Positions 13,001 to 25,563 of a stretch of 64,000 nucleotides of DNA are shown here, in pieces. The notes beneath the pieces were generated by a model. It worked only from the letters and a program-made list of their open reading frames with translations. It did not search any database and was not told the origin of the DNA. This DNA comes from Glandiceps talaboti (Eukaryota; Hemichordata; Enteropneusta; Spengelidae): assembly GCF_964340395.1 (NCBI RefSeq), contig NC_135561.1, positions 19,575,740 to 19,639,739 on the forward strand. Direction: 5' to 3'. How positions within the stretch are numbered: the first letter of the stretch is position 1; each line of letters begins with the position of its first letter. Position numbers and translations under genes: made by a program.

Positions 13001-13650
13001 ACGGTATTATATAAAATAATAACCCAATAATCGTATATATTTTTCATATTTTAAGTGGAGTGAAATTAATAATTTATCAAAAGTCTATTCATTCTTTTTA
13101 CGCAAAATAATTTGATCTGAATCAAATACTTGAAGGACAATTTTTCATACTGGCGCCGAAACATTATTATTTCATTCTTCATTTTGTGATCCTCAAGTAG
13201 CAGCTGTTCGATTGTTGGTTATATAAAATCCTACAAACTAATTATATGTCATGCATTAACCTTGCCTTACTCGTTCTACCTTATCGGGGACATGCCCAAA
13301 ATATGGCAAATAATCGGGTTATTAAATTTGGGATTAACATTGTTTGTATGTAGAGAAGGATTTATGAAAGCAATCGATTTATCTGTTCAAAATTTCTTAG
13401 TCGTGAATAAATAAAAAGACATTTTTTTATCACTATAGCAAAATGAGGCTAGTCAAGGTCGGTATGACCTTTCTATAGAAGTTTGGATTAATTGTATGAG
13501 ACTTCAATGACTTGAGTAAAATGTCCAATAGAAGTAACTTTGTCGATTTCTGTTCTTTTACATTGACTACCGTGAAAACAAATATTATTGGTGGATAGGT
13601 TACGCTTAATGTACAAGTTTTGTTTAGTCTACACGTTCTGCTTGGTGCAC
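10046..13650. other. Unassigned AT-rich DNA
   Basis: No supported gene. An (ATT/AAT)-rich palindromic run lies at 10096-10132. The phrase AGGGTCGGTCGGGTTATC at about 11646 looks like part of a repeat but is single-copy here. The longest open frames (11263-11616 minus, 12114-12404 plus) have no motif, splice context or composition shift. Confidence 0.55.
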
Positions 13651-13832
13651 ATGTTATAAATGATGTATAGGTTTTAATTGATGGACAGGTTATAATTGAT
13701 GGACAGGTTATAATTGATGGACTGGTTATAATTGATGGACTGGTTATAATTGATGTACAGGTTATAAATGATGGACTGGTTATAATTGATGGACTGGTTA
13801 TAATTGATGGACTGGTTATAAATGATGGACGG
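13651..13832 (+). repeat. 18-bp minisatellite, about ten copies
   Basis: The unit GGTTATAATTGATGGACT recurs with an exact 18-bp step; variants have ACAGG for ACTGG and AAATG for AATTG. The first units are the most diverged. Confidence 0.93.
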
Positions 13833-14428
13833 CTTACACTATAAATGTATTTTTGAATTATCTCAGTTTAAGTATATTATATTATATTATCAATATATCA
13901 TATTATATCGTTGACTTTTTAACTTCAGTGATGCTATTTGTTGTGTACGTAAGTTCATTTTTGTACATTAGGTGGTTTATGTCAGGTGTACTACTGTTTG
14001 TGTGTTATTGTAGTTTTGTACTCTTTTGCGACCACAATTAATTAATTTCTCTGTACAGAGATAGTAAAGTTTTCTTGTATCTTATATCACTAATAAAGCT
14101 CACTTTCACATTCGAAATTGAGGGAACATTAATAAGACCATCTTGTCTTGAATACTTTAGCATCGAAGCATCTCTAGGGAGCATCGCTACCATTTTGTGG
14201 ACAACCATGTCGATTTGATTTTGCATGTCAAGGAACTATTCATTTTGTCATGAAAAATCGTGATCTAGACAACCCTAGAAACTTCTCCACTAAATTTCAG
14301 ACCAATTCGCCAGGTAATTTTTGTTTTTATGATTTTTGAACGGAAATCAGATTTAATGTACCTATACTATCGCGAGATTTGACCAATCGGATCTCTGTAT
14401 TTACACCGCCAATAACTGATGCAATATG
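13833..14428. other. Unassigned AT-rich DNA
   Basis: No gene or repeat is recognised. Short open frames only. Confidence 0.6.

Positions 14429-14499
<71 letters not shown>
14429..14499. repeat. (TA)n tract, left
   Basis: Pure alternating TA of about 70 bases. Confidence 0.98.
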
Positions 14500-14501
<2 letters not shown>

Positions 14502-14561
14502 AAGTCAGTGGTAAGATTCGTCCGTAGTACAGTGCTCGATACGTCTGCACGCAGAGCGGGG

Positions 14562-14612
14562 TATATGTTGAGGGTAGAAGAAAATCAAGTCGACTTGATT
14601 TTCTTCTACCCT

Positions 14613-14621
<9 letters not shown>
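14562..14621. repeat. 60-bp perfect palindrome between two (TA)n tracts
   Basis: The sequence from TATATGTTGAGGGTAGAAG through the centre AAGTCGACTT to CTTCTACCCTCAACATATA is its own reverse complement without mismatch. The right arm runs directly into the second (TA)n tract. The two arms could extrude as a cruciform. Confidence 0.95.

Positions 14622-14698
<77 letters not shown>
14616..14698. repeat. (TA)n tract, right
   Basis: Pure alternating TA of about 80 bases. Confidence 0.98.
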
Positions 14699-14701
<3 letters not shown>

Positions 14702-14751
14702 GGAAATGTTTCGAAAAAATTAGTAATTTCGGATTTTGGAGAAGTAAAAAT

Positions 14752-15862
14752 CGGACCACTCGATTTCCACACAGGAGTGTGTGGAGTAACGCAAATGACT
14801 GACTTCCGGTAGGCCTAACACATTGGTCGCTGTACACTCGCGTGGACATTTCATTTGAATACTTAAGAATACACACTGTGTTCTGAGTGCTCTTCATTCA
14901 ACCCAAAGATCTAACCGTTCAACTCATTGCGATAAACTTTTAATCTATTATTTGTCTTATTGTACTCAAGTCAACAGATCGTGACTGCGCACAAGGAAAG
15001 CTCTTGTATTTAGCGACTGGTCATTTATCTCTGTCCGGGGGATGTGAGAAGCCATAACGTATTTTTGACTTCAATCTCTAGGCTGACCATAGTCTTTCAA
15101 GCAATATACGAGTAAATTTTGCAGCTTAGTACAGATAACTCTACTTTAGAAGGGACCAAGCTGACATTCTGCAGCTTTTTATTTCCTACATATTAGAGTA
15201 GGCCCTCACAGTAGTCTATTTTATTATTATGTTATCATCACTTAAAGTTATCAACTCAAACCTGGCATTAAGATATAACTCATTCTGATGAATGATTAGA
15301 GATAGGGTTAGAATGATTCGATGATGAGGGAGGAAATCCTTACCATACATGCAATCAATTGTTCTAGCAGCAATGCTAGAAGTCAATTGTAATACTGTAG
15401 AATGCATGCATCAACCATAACAGTATGCTACAATAGTTAAATAAAGCCTCACCCCCTAAAAAAATAAATAAAAATAAATAAATAAGGGTCCATAGAAATC
15501 TTCACTTGCGTAAAAGGTTTATACCGCAGCTTGTGCCACTCGGGGTTTGTGCTTCTTTAATGTAAACTTTAACCGATTCAAGGTCCTTGGAAACTTTAAG
15601 CCCGTTGAGGTGCAAAACGAGTCGAAGATCCAAGGTGTTTTTTACTCATTTACTCCCAAAGAGTATTAACGTTAAATTTACCCTAATACAAGTTTGTGGT
15701 AGACATACACCTGGCTAGTCACCTCCCTCCCCCCCTCCCCCCCCCCCCACACACACAGCGATCAACGTGTTAGGCCTACTTGTTGTTGTATTTTATTCAT
15801 TACTACTAGAAGTCAGTCATTTCAGTGACTCCACACCCCTGCTGTGGAAATCGGGTGGTCCG
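14752..15862. mobile_element. ~1.1-kb element with ~90-bp terminal inverted repeats
   Basis: The left end (14752-14842) reads CGGACCACTCGATTTCCACA, GACTGACTTC, GTAGGCCTAACAC, GGTCGCTGT. The right end (about 15745-15862) is its reverse complement: ACAGCGATC, GTGTTAGGCCTAC, GAAGTCAGTC, TGTGGAAATCGGGTGGTCCG. The right arm has about 20 extra bases after the GGCCTAC block. No long frame lies inside, so it is non-autonomous. No clear target-site duplication is visible. Confidence 0.82.
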
Positions 15863-16687
15863 AAGACACACAATGTTTTTATTTGCTGTAACACAACAAT
15901 AATCTCAAAATAAATGAAAACTTGTTTGAATTAAATACCGTTAACATGGAAGAAAAGTGTGGATTCCATCAAAAACTACACATATTAAACGGTTAAAATT
16001 AGTTTTTATCTCCGAAATATATAAAATACTATGGCTAAAATAAGAATAATACTTTTGGCCTAAACGGCTTGCCATACAACTATATCCAGTTTTATGCATG
16101 TTTTTCTTTTTTATTTCAAATGTGTTCATCCTCCCCTTGGATGAAACGGAGACATGTGCTGTTATTGAAATGAAATATTCCAAATTTTTAAAACTTCTCG
16201 AGTTCCATCTCAACCACAAAGATAGAGAGGACAAAAAGGGATTTAAAGATGCAACAGAAATTCACTAAACGCAAGGTTCAAAATAAGGAGGTAATGCAGC
16301 GGACTGAATATATTAATGATACATATTTGCAGCTAATTATAAAAGATAGAGTTTTCCCGGAACACGGCGAAGAATTGAGACTACAAGTACATGCAGGTAT
16401 CTATTGTCTTATGATAGACGATACAAGAACGTTGTATTGATTGACAGAGAGGTTAATTACTACTGGCAAATAAGGTATTCAATTGTAATCATTATGCTGT
16501 TACAGGTTTACCACGGTTATTAAGGTAGTGATTTATTTTGGTTCATTAAAGGGTGAACAGGTATGAAATCCATTAAGAAAATGTCACTTACCGACTGTAA
16601 GGTCAACGCAAATCATCAATTATGAATATAGATGTAAATGAATCCTTGAAACGTGAGTTTATAAACGTTAGCATTTTTTCAATGAAT

Positions 16688-16723
<36 letters not shown>

Positions 16724-17476
16724 TAGTGAATGAATGAATGAATGGGAGAAAGAAAAGAAACGACGAAATAGACAAGCAGATAGATGGATGGACAGACTGA
16801 TTGACCCAACAATAACACAGAGACGGTAAAAAAGAGAATGCATGTGTGTCTTTGTGTCTGTGTGTATATCCCCTGTGTGTATGTGTATCTGTGAACTAAT
16901 CACCATGTTTTCAAATGTAGGTCTTTTCAGGCAGACGTGTCACGATGGTAAATTTAGCTACTATACGGTGTCTGCTTCACTTAAAGTTAAATGCTTATTT
17001 CGTCAGGACACATTGCTATAGGCAGGTTGCATTACTAGCTCTTCAAACAGGATTTGCAATTTCAATTACATGTCGACAGTGTCTCAAATATGCACGATAC
17101 TATCCGTACATAATACACCAAGACTATAAAATTATAGCAGTCAGAGTATATCGGCTATTATTATACATGTAATCAAGTTTGCCCCTGCAACAGAAATACA
17201 ATTTAAATTCATGTCTCGTTATGTAAAATTATGCATATACATATATTATTTGCCCCCTGACAGTGGAACGCCACTTAAAACCTTATTTAAGGGTTGAAAT
17301 ATATTCACCATTGCTTTTACTTTCAGTATTTTTTGGCAGAAACACAATAACAGCGGGCTATATATATTTAGCTGAATTATGTCACGTATGCAAATATTTC
17401 AAAGCCATAATGACGTAATACACATTTGCAGTGTTGCCCTAAAGCAGCGTGTTGTTTTACGACAATGGTATATCAC
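15863..17476. other. Unassigned DNA with a short (GACA)n/(TGAA)n tract
   Basis: A (GACA)n run at 16687-16723 is followed by TGAA units to 16744. The rest shows no supported gene. The open frames at 15941-16234 (minus) and 16945-17172 (plus) lack motifs. Confidence 0.6.
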
Positions 17477-17583
<107 letters not shown>

Positions 17584-17668
17584 TTGAATAAAAAACCTTC
17601 AAGCGCAACATCAAAATAGAAAACTGAGGTGGATTCCGTAAATGAATGATTACTGTCACTCATTACAT

Positions 17669-17705
17669 CATAGACAGTGGTGAAGTTACTTCACCACTGT
17701 CTATG
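17669..17705. repeat. 37-bp perfect hairpin with CATAGACAGTGG ends
   Basis: The 18-bp arm CATAGACAGTGGTGAAGT, one central T, and the exact complement ACTTCACCACTGTCTATG. The same CATAGACAGT end closes a hairpin at 49902-49939. Confidence 0.95.
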
Positions 17706-18094
17706 GTTATATTAAATTGGAACCTTCTGTCACCCGATTTTAAGTTAAACTCGGTGTACCAAATACACTATAATATAAATTATACACTGATAACTACCAA
17801 GGAAATAATCGACGTGGACACCACGTGATAGAGATGATTGACGATATACAGGAACAGGTTTGCTTCATAACTGAGACTGTGTTTTCGAATTATTTGGTAA
17901 GCAAAACATTACATTGTAATGTCCTTTTTTATGTCACATCTTAATAGGAAGAGCTCTTAGAGTTGTTAGACACGATTAAAGGTTTTTTTCAATAACTGTA
18001 ATTTAGCATAATTATAAGCTAACCACATACAAACCAAGTTAAGTCGATTGTATTCAAACAAAGTACAGGATTTGAACCCTGTCGTTCTACATTA
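17706..18094. other. Unassigned DNA
   Basis: Nothing supported. On the minus strand, CAGGGTTCAAATCCTG at about 18065 resembles a tRNA T arm, but no tRNA body accompanies it. Confidence 0.6.
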
Positions 18095-18335
18095 CAATAA
18101 TGCGCATCCATGTCATTGGTCCTGCGGCGTTCGTAACATGAGTCAATATGTTCAAAGTCGACTTTTTCACGATTTCATAAATTATGCATGTGTAGGTATG
18201 TTCATATCCTTCCCCGATATTTATCTTCACACAGCCTGAAACTACTTGTGACATAAGGATTTTGTATCTACTCATCTTGGACTCGAAAAAAAACCCTTTG
18301 GATAATTCGTATTTTCCTTGGCTGAATAATGGAGA
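18095..18335 (+). repeat. Dispersed repeat family A, copy 2
   Basis: It contains CATGTCATTGGTCCTGCGGC, a TTCCCCGATATTTATCTTCA block, and the right end TATTTTCCTTGGCTGAATAA, in the same order as copy 1 at 3.6 kb. Confidence 0.72.
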
Positions 18336-18638
18336 ATAATATTTAAAATTAATGTAAATCAAAACACACTACCGAAACCAACCACGTTACAGACTATGAC
18401 CCGTTGTCTTACAATACAACTATTAAATTATGGTCGAAAACACTCGAAGAATACAAACTGTTTTTGAAACAGCAGTCTCTCAGTTGGTGTATATTCCACC
18501 TTGCGTAAATCAGCTTAAGTAATTGTGATACGAGTGAATGTTGTCATGGTAATAGCAGTCCATTTAAAGGAGAGACCTTTAGATGCCACTAGATTACGAA
18601 ATTGATTGATATTTTAGTATATACGTATCATTGCCTTT
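18336..18638. other. Unassigned DNA
   Basis: No gene, repeat or structured motif was recognised. Confidence 0.6.
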
Positions 18639-19818
<1,180 letters not shown>

Positions 19819-19848
<30 letters not shown>

Positions 19849-19900
19849 ATACATACATACATACATACATACATACATACATACATACATAGAGAGAGAC

Positions 19901-19985
<85 letters not shown>

Positions 19986-20014
19986 TACAGACAGACAGAC
20001 AGACAGACATACAT

Positions 20015-20053
<39 letters not shown>

Positions 20054-20068
20054 CCCATCCATCCATCC
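19819..20068. repeat. Compound tetranucleotide tract (AATA)n-(CATA)n-(CAGA)n-(CATC)n
   Basis: An ordered succession of AATA, CATA, GAGA, a long CAGA block with two CATA interruptions, and CATC units ending near 20068. It is a stepwise-mutating series of related tetramers. Confidence 0.97.
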
Positions 20069-20923
20069 ATTCATCCATGACAGACAGAGACAGCTACTAC
20101 AAAGACATTTCATGGGTTCTGATACCAGATAAATAATGTTCAAATGTAGGTGTTGTCTCAGTCAAAATCATTAAATCATTGAATGTCTGACAGGTGGTAG
20201 TTTTTGCTAGATGTTATCTGAAACATATATATCGTAAAATAAAATTCTACTTCTAGCGTTATATTTTATTACACTTCTGGTATTTATCTCTAAACATAAA
20301 AACGTTAATAGTGCAGTAATACCCTTGGCGCGGCGTGGATTTGCCGGCTACGTATATAAGCAGGATTTGTATAAAACATTATGGCGTTTATTAGTTCATA
20401 GCAATCTCAACTAAAGATGGGGATAAAGTCAAATATTGGATATAGACTTAGCATTGATATTGCTCTTGGACTAATCTGCGATGGATATGGTTCAGGTTGA
20501 TAATTAATCATTAAAAGCGATACAGAATTGGAAATATTTGCTTTGTAGATTCAATTCTTTTGATACATCATGGCCATGTTAGAAAGAGATAAAATGTTAT
20601 TCGAAAGCATGCAATATACGTAAACGAAATACAGTATGTAACAATTAATATCAGATGATCTGTTGTTCATATTATATTTTGAAATGAGAATATCTCCTAA
20701 TTATTGTACAGGAGTCACTGAGAGTTCCTATAGAGTAGGTATCTACAATGGCACCCTAGACGATGGCAAGTAATGTCCTAGTTTATACAAAAACTAAGCC
20801 AACTAACGACTATTGCCTATAGCTATAACATAAACCAAGTGATTGCCATTCACGCCATTTTCACCTGGGATATCAGCTTCAAGGAGGCGAAATACGACCT
20901 CAACATTTGTGTTGTCAAATTGT
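20069..20923. other. Unassigned DNA
   Basis: No supported gene. A TATA-like TATATAAG follows a CpG-containing GGCGCGGCG stretch at about 20336-20361. No coding frame follows, so no promoter is claimed. Confidence 0.5.
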
Positions 20924-20926
20924 GTC

Positions 20927-20957
<31 letters not shown>

Positions 20958-20960
20958 GCC

Positions 20961-21021
<61 letters not shown>
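20924..21021. repeat. (TCTG)n microsatellite
   Basis: About 24 TCTG units with one TGCC interruption near 20957. This is the reverse complement of the CAGA tracts elsewhere. Confidence 0.98.
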
Positions 21022-22595
21022 TCCTGATTTCAGAATATCGATATTTTTCTGTGAATCATATTCATTGCTTTGCCTAGTATATAAAATATTGGGCCATCAG
21101 ATGTTGATTTTCATTTGAAAATCTATCAATTTACGTTTTTTATCGTTCGATATTTGACGATGGGTAATAAACCACGAGTGTGTTATAGGCACTCTAGGGA
21201 ATAAAGATTATGGGAAAGGAGTAATGTATCACCTAATAAACTTACGCTTAGACGTGATGTAAATAATTGAAGTGATTGACTATATGCATTGTTCGCAAGT
21301 TTTCAGGAATATGTTGCATGTTTTCTAGCATTGGGGTTTCCTGATTACCTGGCAATCACGAGTTCAGTTTTCAACAAACACTTTTCTGAATTAGTCTTAT
21401 GATCATATGTCTCTGGCTACTCTTTGAGGATCAGAAGCTCACTGCGAGGTTGACTACTATTTGTAGCTCAGACCATTGTAGAAAATTTTCAGTAGTGGTC
21501 TGAGTTTGTAGCTTAAATACTTGCGTATATGCGTAGTATATACGTAGTGAATTGAAACGCAGTATTTTCAGTGATTAGAATTAGAATTAACATGAATGTA
21601 ACTACGTCAAGAACAACCTCATCTGTATACTTGAAGTAATCGTTCATGCTAAGTTCACCTGTATGAGCATCTACTGAACCGTACAAATACTTATCCTGCT
21701 CACTTTAATAGTATATATTTCCTTTGATTCGTTTTCCCAATCTCTATATCGCGCTGTAATAAAATAACGACCGACGGAAAGTCATGACATTTTTTCTGTA
21801 ACTCGTCTATAATCAGACCACAACAACATATACACTTCAGTTTTAGACTAAATCACATCACATTCCCTAAAAATAAAACCCTTCATGATATTTGACGTCC
21901 ATAAACTGTTCTAGTTGTCATAATTCCAAAAACATATTTAGTACGAGGTGCTTGATAGTTATCGCAATAAAATGAAGACGACGGAGAGTAAAAGATTACA
22001 AGTGTCTGGAGGGTATTGACAGTCGATAAAATATTCATGTGTGTGATTATTTATAACGAATGTATACATATACGAATTAGATATACTGAAGAAGAATGAA
22101 AAGTGATGATATTTAGGTAGCCGGTGCCTCGGGGATCAATTTCCCTGAAAATCTAATTCTTTAATATTTTTATTTTCCTATAGAAATTGCAGTTTGCGGC
22201 CATGTTGGATTTTTAAAAAGGGTTTACTCTTTTTTTGATTTTTGCCGCTATTTCAATAATTTGTATGGCAGCCCTATTTTTTTTCCTTGATTTGATGTAA
22301 GAATCGAAAAGTTGCATATTACTACATTAAGTCACGTTTTCAAATGTTTACTGATTTAGTATTAGCAAAAATAATGAATGAATACAAATTAGGAGTTTAT
22401 AATCCATTTACGACTGACATTAATTTGATAAATATGTTTTCAATCTTTCTGAAAATACCCCATTATAAATCATCAAAACTGTTATCAGTGAATTTGGTAG
22501 AAATGTTAAACCTCCTTGATACGCGGCATATTCAATAATCCCCCGCTGGCAATTGAATGTCCTTGGTACAAAGGTTACACAAGTTTATCCCGTAA
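21022..22595. other. Unassigned DNA with one small hairpin
   Basis: GCTCAGACCA (about 21466) pairs with TGGTCTGAG (about 21498). The AGACCACT motif recurs at 40.39 and 49.05 kb. No gene is supported. Confidence 0.5.
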
Positions 22596-23345
22596 CATTT
22601 ATTAAAGGGGCACCATCTGCAACTTTCGATATGGTCTTTAGTAAATATGCCAATTATCAATATCAGCCAATTCCTGCCTATCACAGAGACATAGTGTTCA
22701 CATATTGCCAATTGCTTTTAAATCATGTCGACAAGTAATATTAAAGAAAAGAAGTATACACAAGCATTACTTTTGGTGCTCATGTGCTTTTTACTGAGTG
22801 GCAGCCATATTTGTAGTAAAAAATCACTACATTTCTGCATAACTCAAAAACGTCAATACACACACTCTATTCAAGTGTCTAACCCCATATAATCACATGC
22901 AAGCATACTTGTATGAGTGACCTTTGACCTTGACCTAAAGGGCAGACCATCAAAATTAAGCTATTACTTACATGTTGCAGTAGCAATTATATGTGTCTAA
23001 TGTCTTTTAGATCATGTCTATAGATAATGCAGTACAAGATAAACCTACACATGCATTACTTCTGGTGCCCATATCAATATTTACTCAATGGCAGCCATGT
23101 TTGTAGTGAGCAATCAGGATTTATCACATAACTCAGAAACGTTAATACATAGAGACTACATTCAAGTGTCTACCCCCATATTGCCAGGTTTAAACTTTGT
23201 TTCGAGACCTTTGGCCTTGAATCTGATCTCCAGGTACAATTATCGAAATTCAGCAATTTCCCGCATTTTCAGACACTTTGTAGTATTTATTTGTTGCCAA
23301 CAATTTCTTTTAAATCGTGTCTCTGCTCAGACTTGCTATTCTATA
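22596..23345 (+). repeat. Family C tandem repeat, ~290-bp period, plus orientation
   Basis: GGCAGCCATATTTGTAGT at 22800 recurs as GGCAGCCATGTTTGTAGT at 23090. The phrases ATTCAAGTGTCTA, TTTAAATCATGTC and GCATTACTTTTGGTGC recur with the same ~290-bp step. The same phrases occur in reverse complement at 59040-59800. The open frame at 23088-23408 lies inside it and is not treated as a gene. Confidence 0.82.
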
Positions 23346-24265
23346 TACTGGCTTTGTGAAAACTTAGACGTAAGTTGCAGAACTTGCAGAGTATGCCAAC
23401 GTGATTAATATGCAATATCACGTGATATCTTGCGGCTGCCCTTAAATATTTGCATTAGATCATTTATATTATAAACCACTGTTTATTCATCTTGTAATTT
23501 TCATAGCGCTGTATGCACATATTTAGCTACTGTAAGCACTCGCGTTCGATTATTGATGGCAAGTGACGAATTGGTCACTGCTTTAAAAGTAAATACATAT
23601 ATTCATCTTGGGAACATTCATTGGCCTAGAGACTATCGAAGTACGCACCGAATGACGCAATGATTACGCAAAATTTGAGACAACTTATGTTTTAGAATAT
23701 TGGTAATGAAGACTTACCACAATGCATAAGAATTCAGTCGGTGGAACAACGGCTACCGATCCTTTGACGTCACAAAATACGACATTGACAGAGTAAATTA
23801 AATCCGAAGAATAAACACTTATAGCTTGTTATACCCCGCTCCTACAGTCCCAAGAATGTGTTGTGGCAACTTGACCCAATGTTCCATTGTCCGGTTTTAG
23901 ACCTGTTCGGGATCTGGAAATAACAAGAAATCGTTTGCTTGGTAAAAACAGGGGGACTGTCAAAACAGGGATTGCATATAAAGAGGTCCATAAAATGTTT
24001 GATGGCATGGGCGCCAAAGTGATTCATTTTTATGGTCTATAGCCGACTTCGTACAGAATGAATCACTCTCTAGGGAGAGGGGTTAGCACCTGAATGACGC
24101 GACCTTTGATATTTGTTCGTACATATCACACTCTTGGATAATCATTTATGAACCGTGTTGAAGTAACACGGCGATTAACAAACATCGAAAGAAAAAGAGG
24201 TAAAAACCATTCTTCAGAAGCATCAACGCAGTTGAAATACATCGATCATTCTTAGTACTATGAAT
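23346..24265. other. Unassigned DNA
   Basis: No supported gene. The 23829-24027 stretch has two overlapping minus-strand open frames and slightly higher GC than its flanks, but no domain or splice context. Confidence 0.5.
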
Positions 24266-24600
24266 GATAAGAGGAGAGATCAATAGTTCAATGTGAATAA
24301 AAAAACTAAATTCTTATACTTAAGCCCCAGACTCCCCCCCCCCTTCTAAGTAAATTGGCCAAAATTGAAAATTGCTTCAAACCGCACAGTCAGTTTCGAA
24401 GTGAACAAAATTAGTTCTATTATTGACACTGCCATGTATTTACTAAGCCTTACAGCAAAAAATCTAGTACAAAATATCCATTAAAAGTAAAATCTATTTT
24501 TAGGATGAGAACTAAAATGACTCAAATCCCCTCTCCCCTCACAGTAAAATAATTTAGTTTTTTGTCCTACATTAAACTGTTGATCTCGCCCCTAAATATA
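24266..24600. mobile_element. Family B inverted-repeat element, copy 2
   Basis: The left part (GAGATCAATAGTTCAATGTG, AAAAAACTAAATTCTTAT, C-rich run) is inverted at the right (AATAATTTAGTTTTTTGTCC, TACATTAAACTGTTGATCTC). The interior CATTAAAAGTAAAATCTA matches copy 1 at 9.9 kb. Confidence 0.7.
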
Positions 24601-24679
24601 ATCACATATGAAACGTGGTATTTTTTTTAAACAAGATGCCACCTACATAGTATTAAACGGTATTAGATTCGCCAAAATT

Positions 24680-24760
24680 TTAGCTCGTTCAGCCAAGGAA
24701 AATACGAGTGACATTAGTATAAGTGGCGTACAGCGACAAGGGTATAAATACCACATTATC
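24680..24760 (-). repeat. Family A fragment
   Basis: TCGTTCAGCCAAGGAAAATA followed by CGAGTGAC is the reverse complement of the family A right end. Only this end is recognisable. Confidence 0.5.
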
Positions 24761-24963
24761 TGTTGGAATGCGTACAACTTGGCTTGCTCATGATGGTATA
24801 CTGAGTAAATTGAGAACAGCTCCGTCTATCCCTTAATTAGGTTACATGTAAAGTCAGGTGACATAATTGTCCAATCTTTCACATTCGGCAGATCTAGAGT
24901 GCATACGTTAGGCGTCAGAAAATTTGGTGACTATTTTGTTGAACATTATTTGGTGTCGTCAGA
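24761..24963. other. Unassigned DNA
   Basis: Nothing recognised in this short spacer before the next candidate frame. Confidence 0.5.
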
Positions 24964-25134
24964 AAATGAAAGAATTGATTCACACGTTAGAAAGGGAAAG
25001 GATCATTCTTGCAAACTGGTATTTCTCCCACGACACTGCGAAATATCCTAACGGGTGCGTCTTAGACTGTGCCGTAAAAGAGGCTGTGGTTTACGATGAT
25101 GGAAAAGATGAACTCTTATCAAAAAAGAAATAAC
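24964..25134 (+). CDS. Unrecognised charged open frame, possible exon or gene relic
   Basis: From the ATG at 24967 (after CGTCAGAA, a weak possible acceptor) the frame reads MKELIHTLERERIILANWYF and continues with CVLDCAVKEAVVYDDGKDEL to a TAA at 25132. I do not recognise a family. What supports it is composition (balanced charged residues, less AT-biased than the flanks) and the reappearance of its CAVKEAVVYDD stretch at 46313-46345, where the only base difference is synonymous. There is no plausible donor between the frame and its stop. It could therefore be a 3' coding exon, a decayed gene copy, or a piece of an unrecognised repeat. A Cys-rich frame follows 49 bases downstream on the same strand; a link between the two is only inference. 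Confidence 0.3.
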
Positions 25135-25182
25135 TGTAAATAGCAATTGAATAATACTTTGTATCCTATTTTCTCTCAACAG

Positions 25183-25563
25183 GGATCATCTTTTGAATGG
25201 TCCAACAAGAAACAGAACAATCTGTACATAACTGTAGTTGCTCCGAATAGGAACACTACATGGAGTTGTGATGGTCGAACGTTTGGAGTTGCCGGTGCGG
25301 CTTGGGGTCTACAGGTTGTGGGTTCGAGCGTTCCCGCTGCCGTTTATTTCCAAATGGCTCAAATCCGTGGGCAAGATTTAAACAACGATTGTGCCCCCTG
25401 TAATGAATCCAGCTGTATAATTGGGACCTGGCAGGATGGAGGTTGCAATGTGAAAAGTTTAATTCCGTGGGCTTATAAATGCTGCAATGGATTGTTTGCC
25501 AGGGTGTTGTGGAAGTATAATGGGTTGTTGTACATAAGTTTTATAGGTCCATGCCAGGGGTAA
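25183..25563 (+). CDS. Candidate Cys-rich secreted-type exon, family unknown
   Basis: A strong 3' splice site (pyrimidine-rich ATTTTCTCTCAACAG ending at 25182) opens a frame starting GGA TCA TCT and running 126 codons to a TAA at 25561-25563. Residues near the start read NNLYITVVAPNRNTTWSCDG. The end reads LLYISFIGPCQG. It has eight cysteines (including DCAPC and KCC), two N-glycosylation sequons (NTT, NES), many Trp/Gly, and visibly higher GC than its surroundings, which suits an extracellular domain. AATAAA overlaps the stop region (25564-25569), and GGGGTAATA could instead act as a donor, so it may be terminal or internal. I cannot name the domain or find its upstream exons. Confidence 0.45.
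   Translation, partial: GSSFEWSNKKQNNLYITVVAPNRNTTWSCDGRTFGVAGAAWGLQVVGSSVPAAVYFQMAQIRGQDLNNDCAPCNESSCIIGTWQDGGCNVKSLIPWAYKCCNGLFARVLWKYNGLLYISFIGPCQG

Noticed and set aside
18048-18086. tRNA T-arm-like CAGGGTTCAAATCCTG on the minus strand
   Set aside because: No acceptor, D or anticodon arms at the right distances. The neighbouring sequence belongs to family A.
23829-24027. Two overlapping minus-strand frames with slightly raised GC
   Set aside because: No motif, and the overlapping frames encode unrelated peptides. Insufficient to call an exon.
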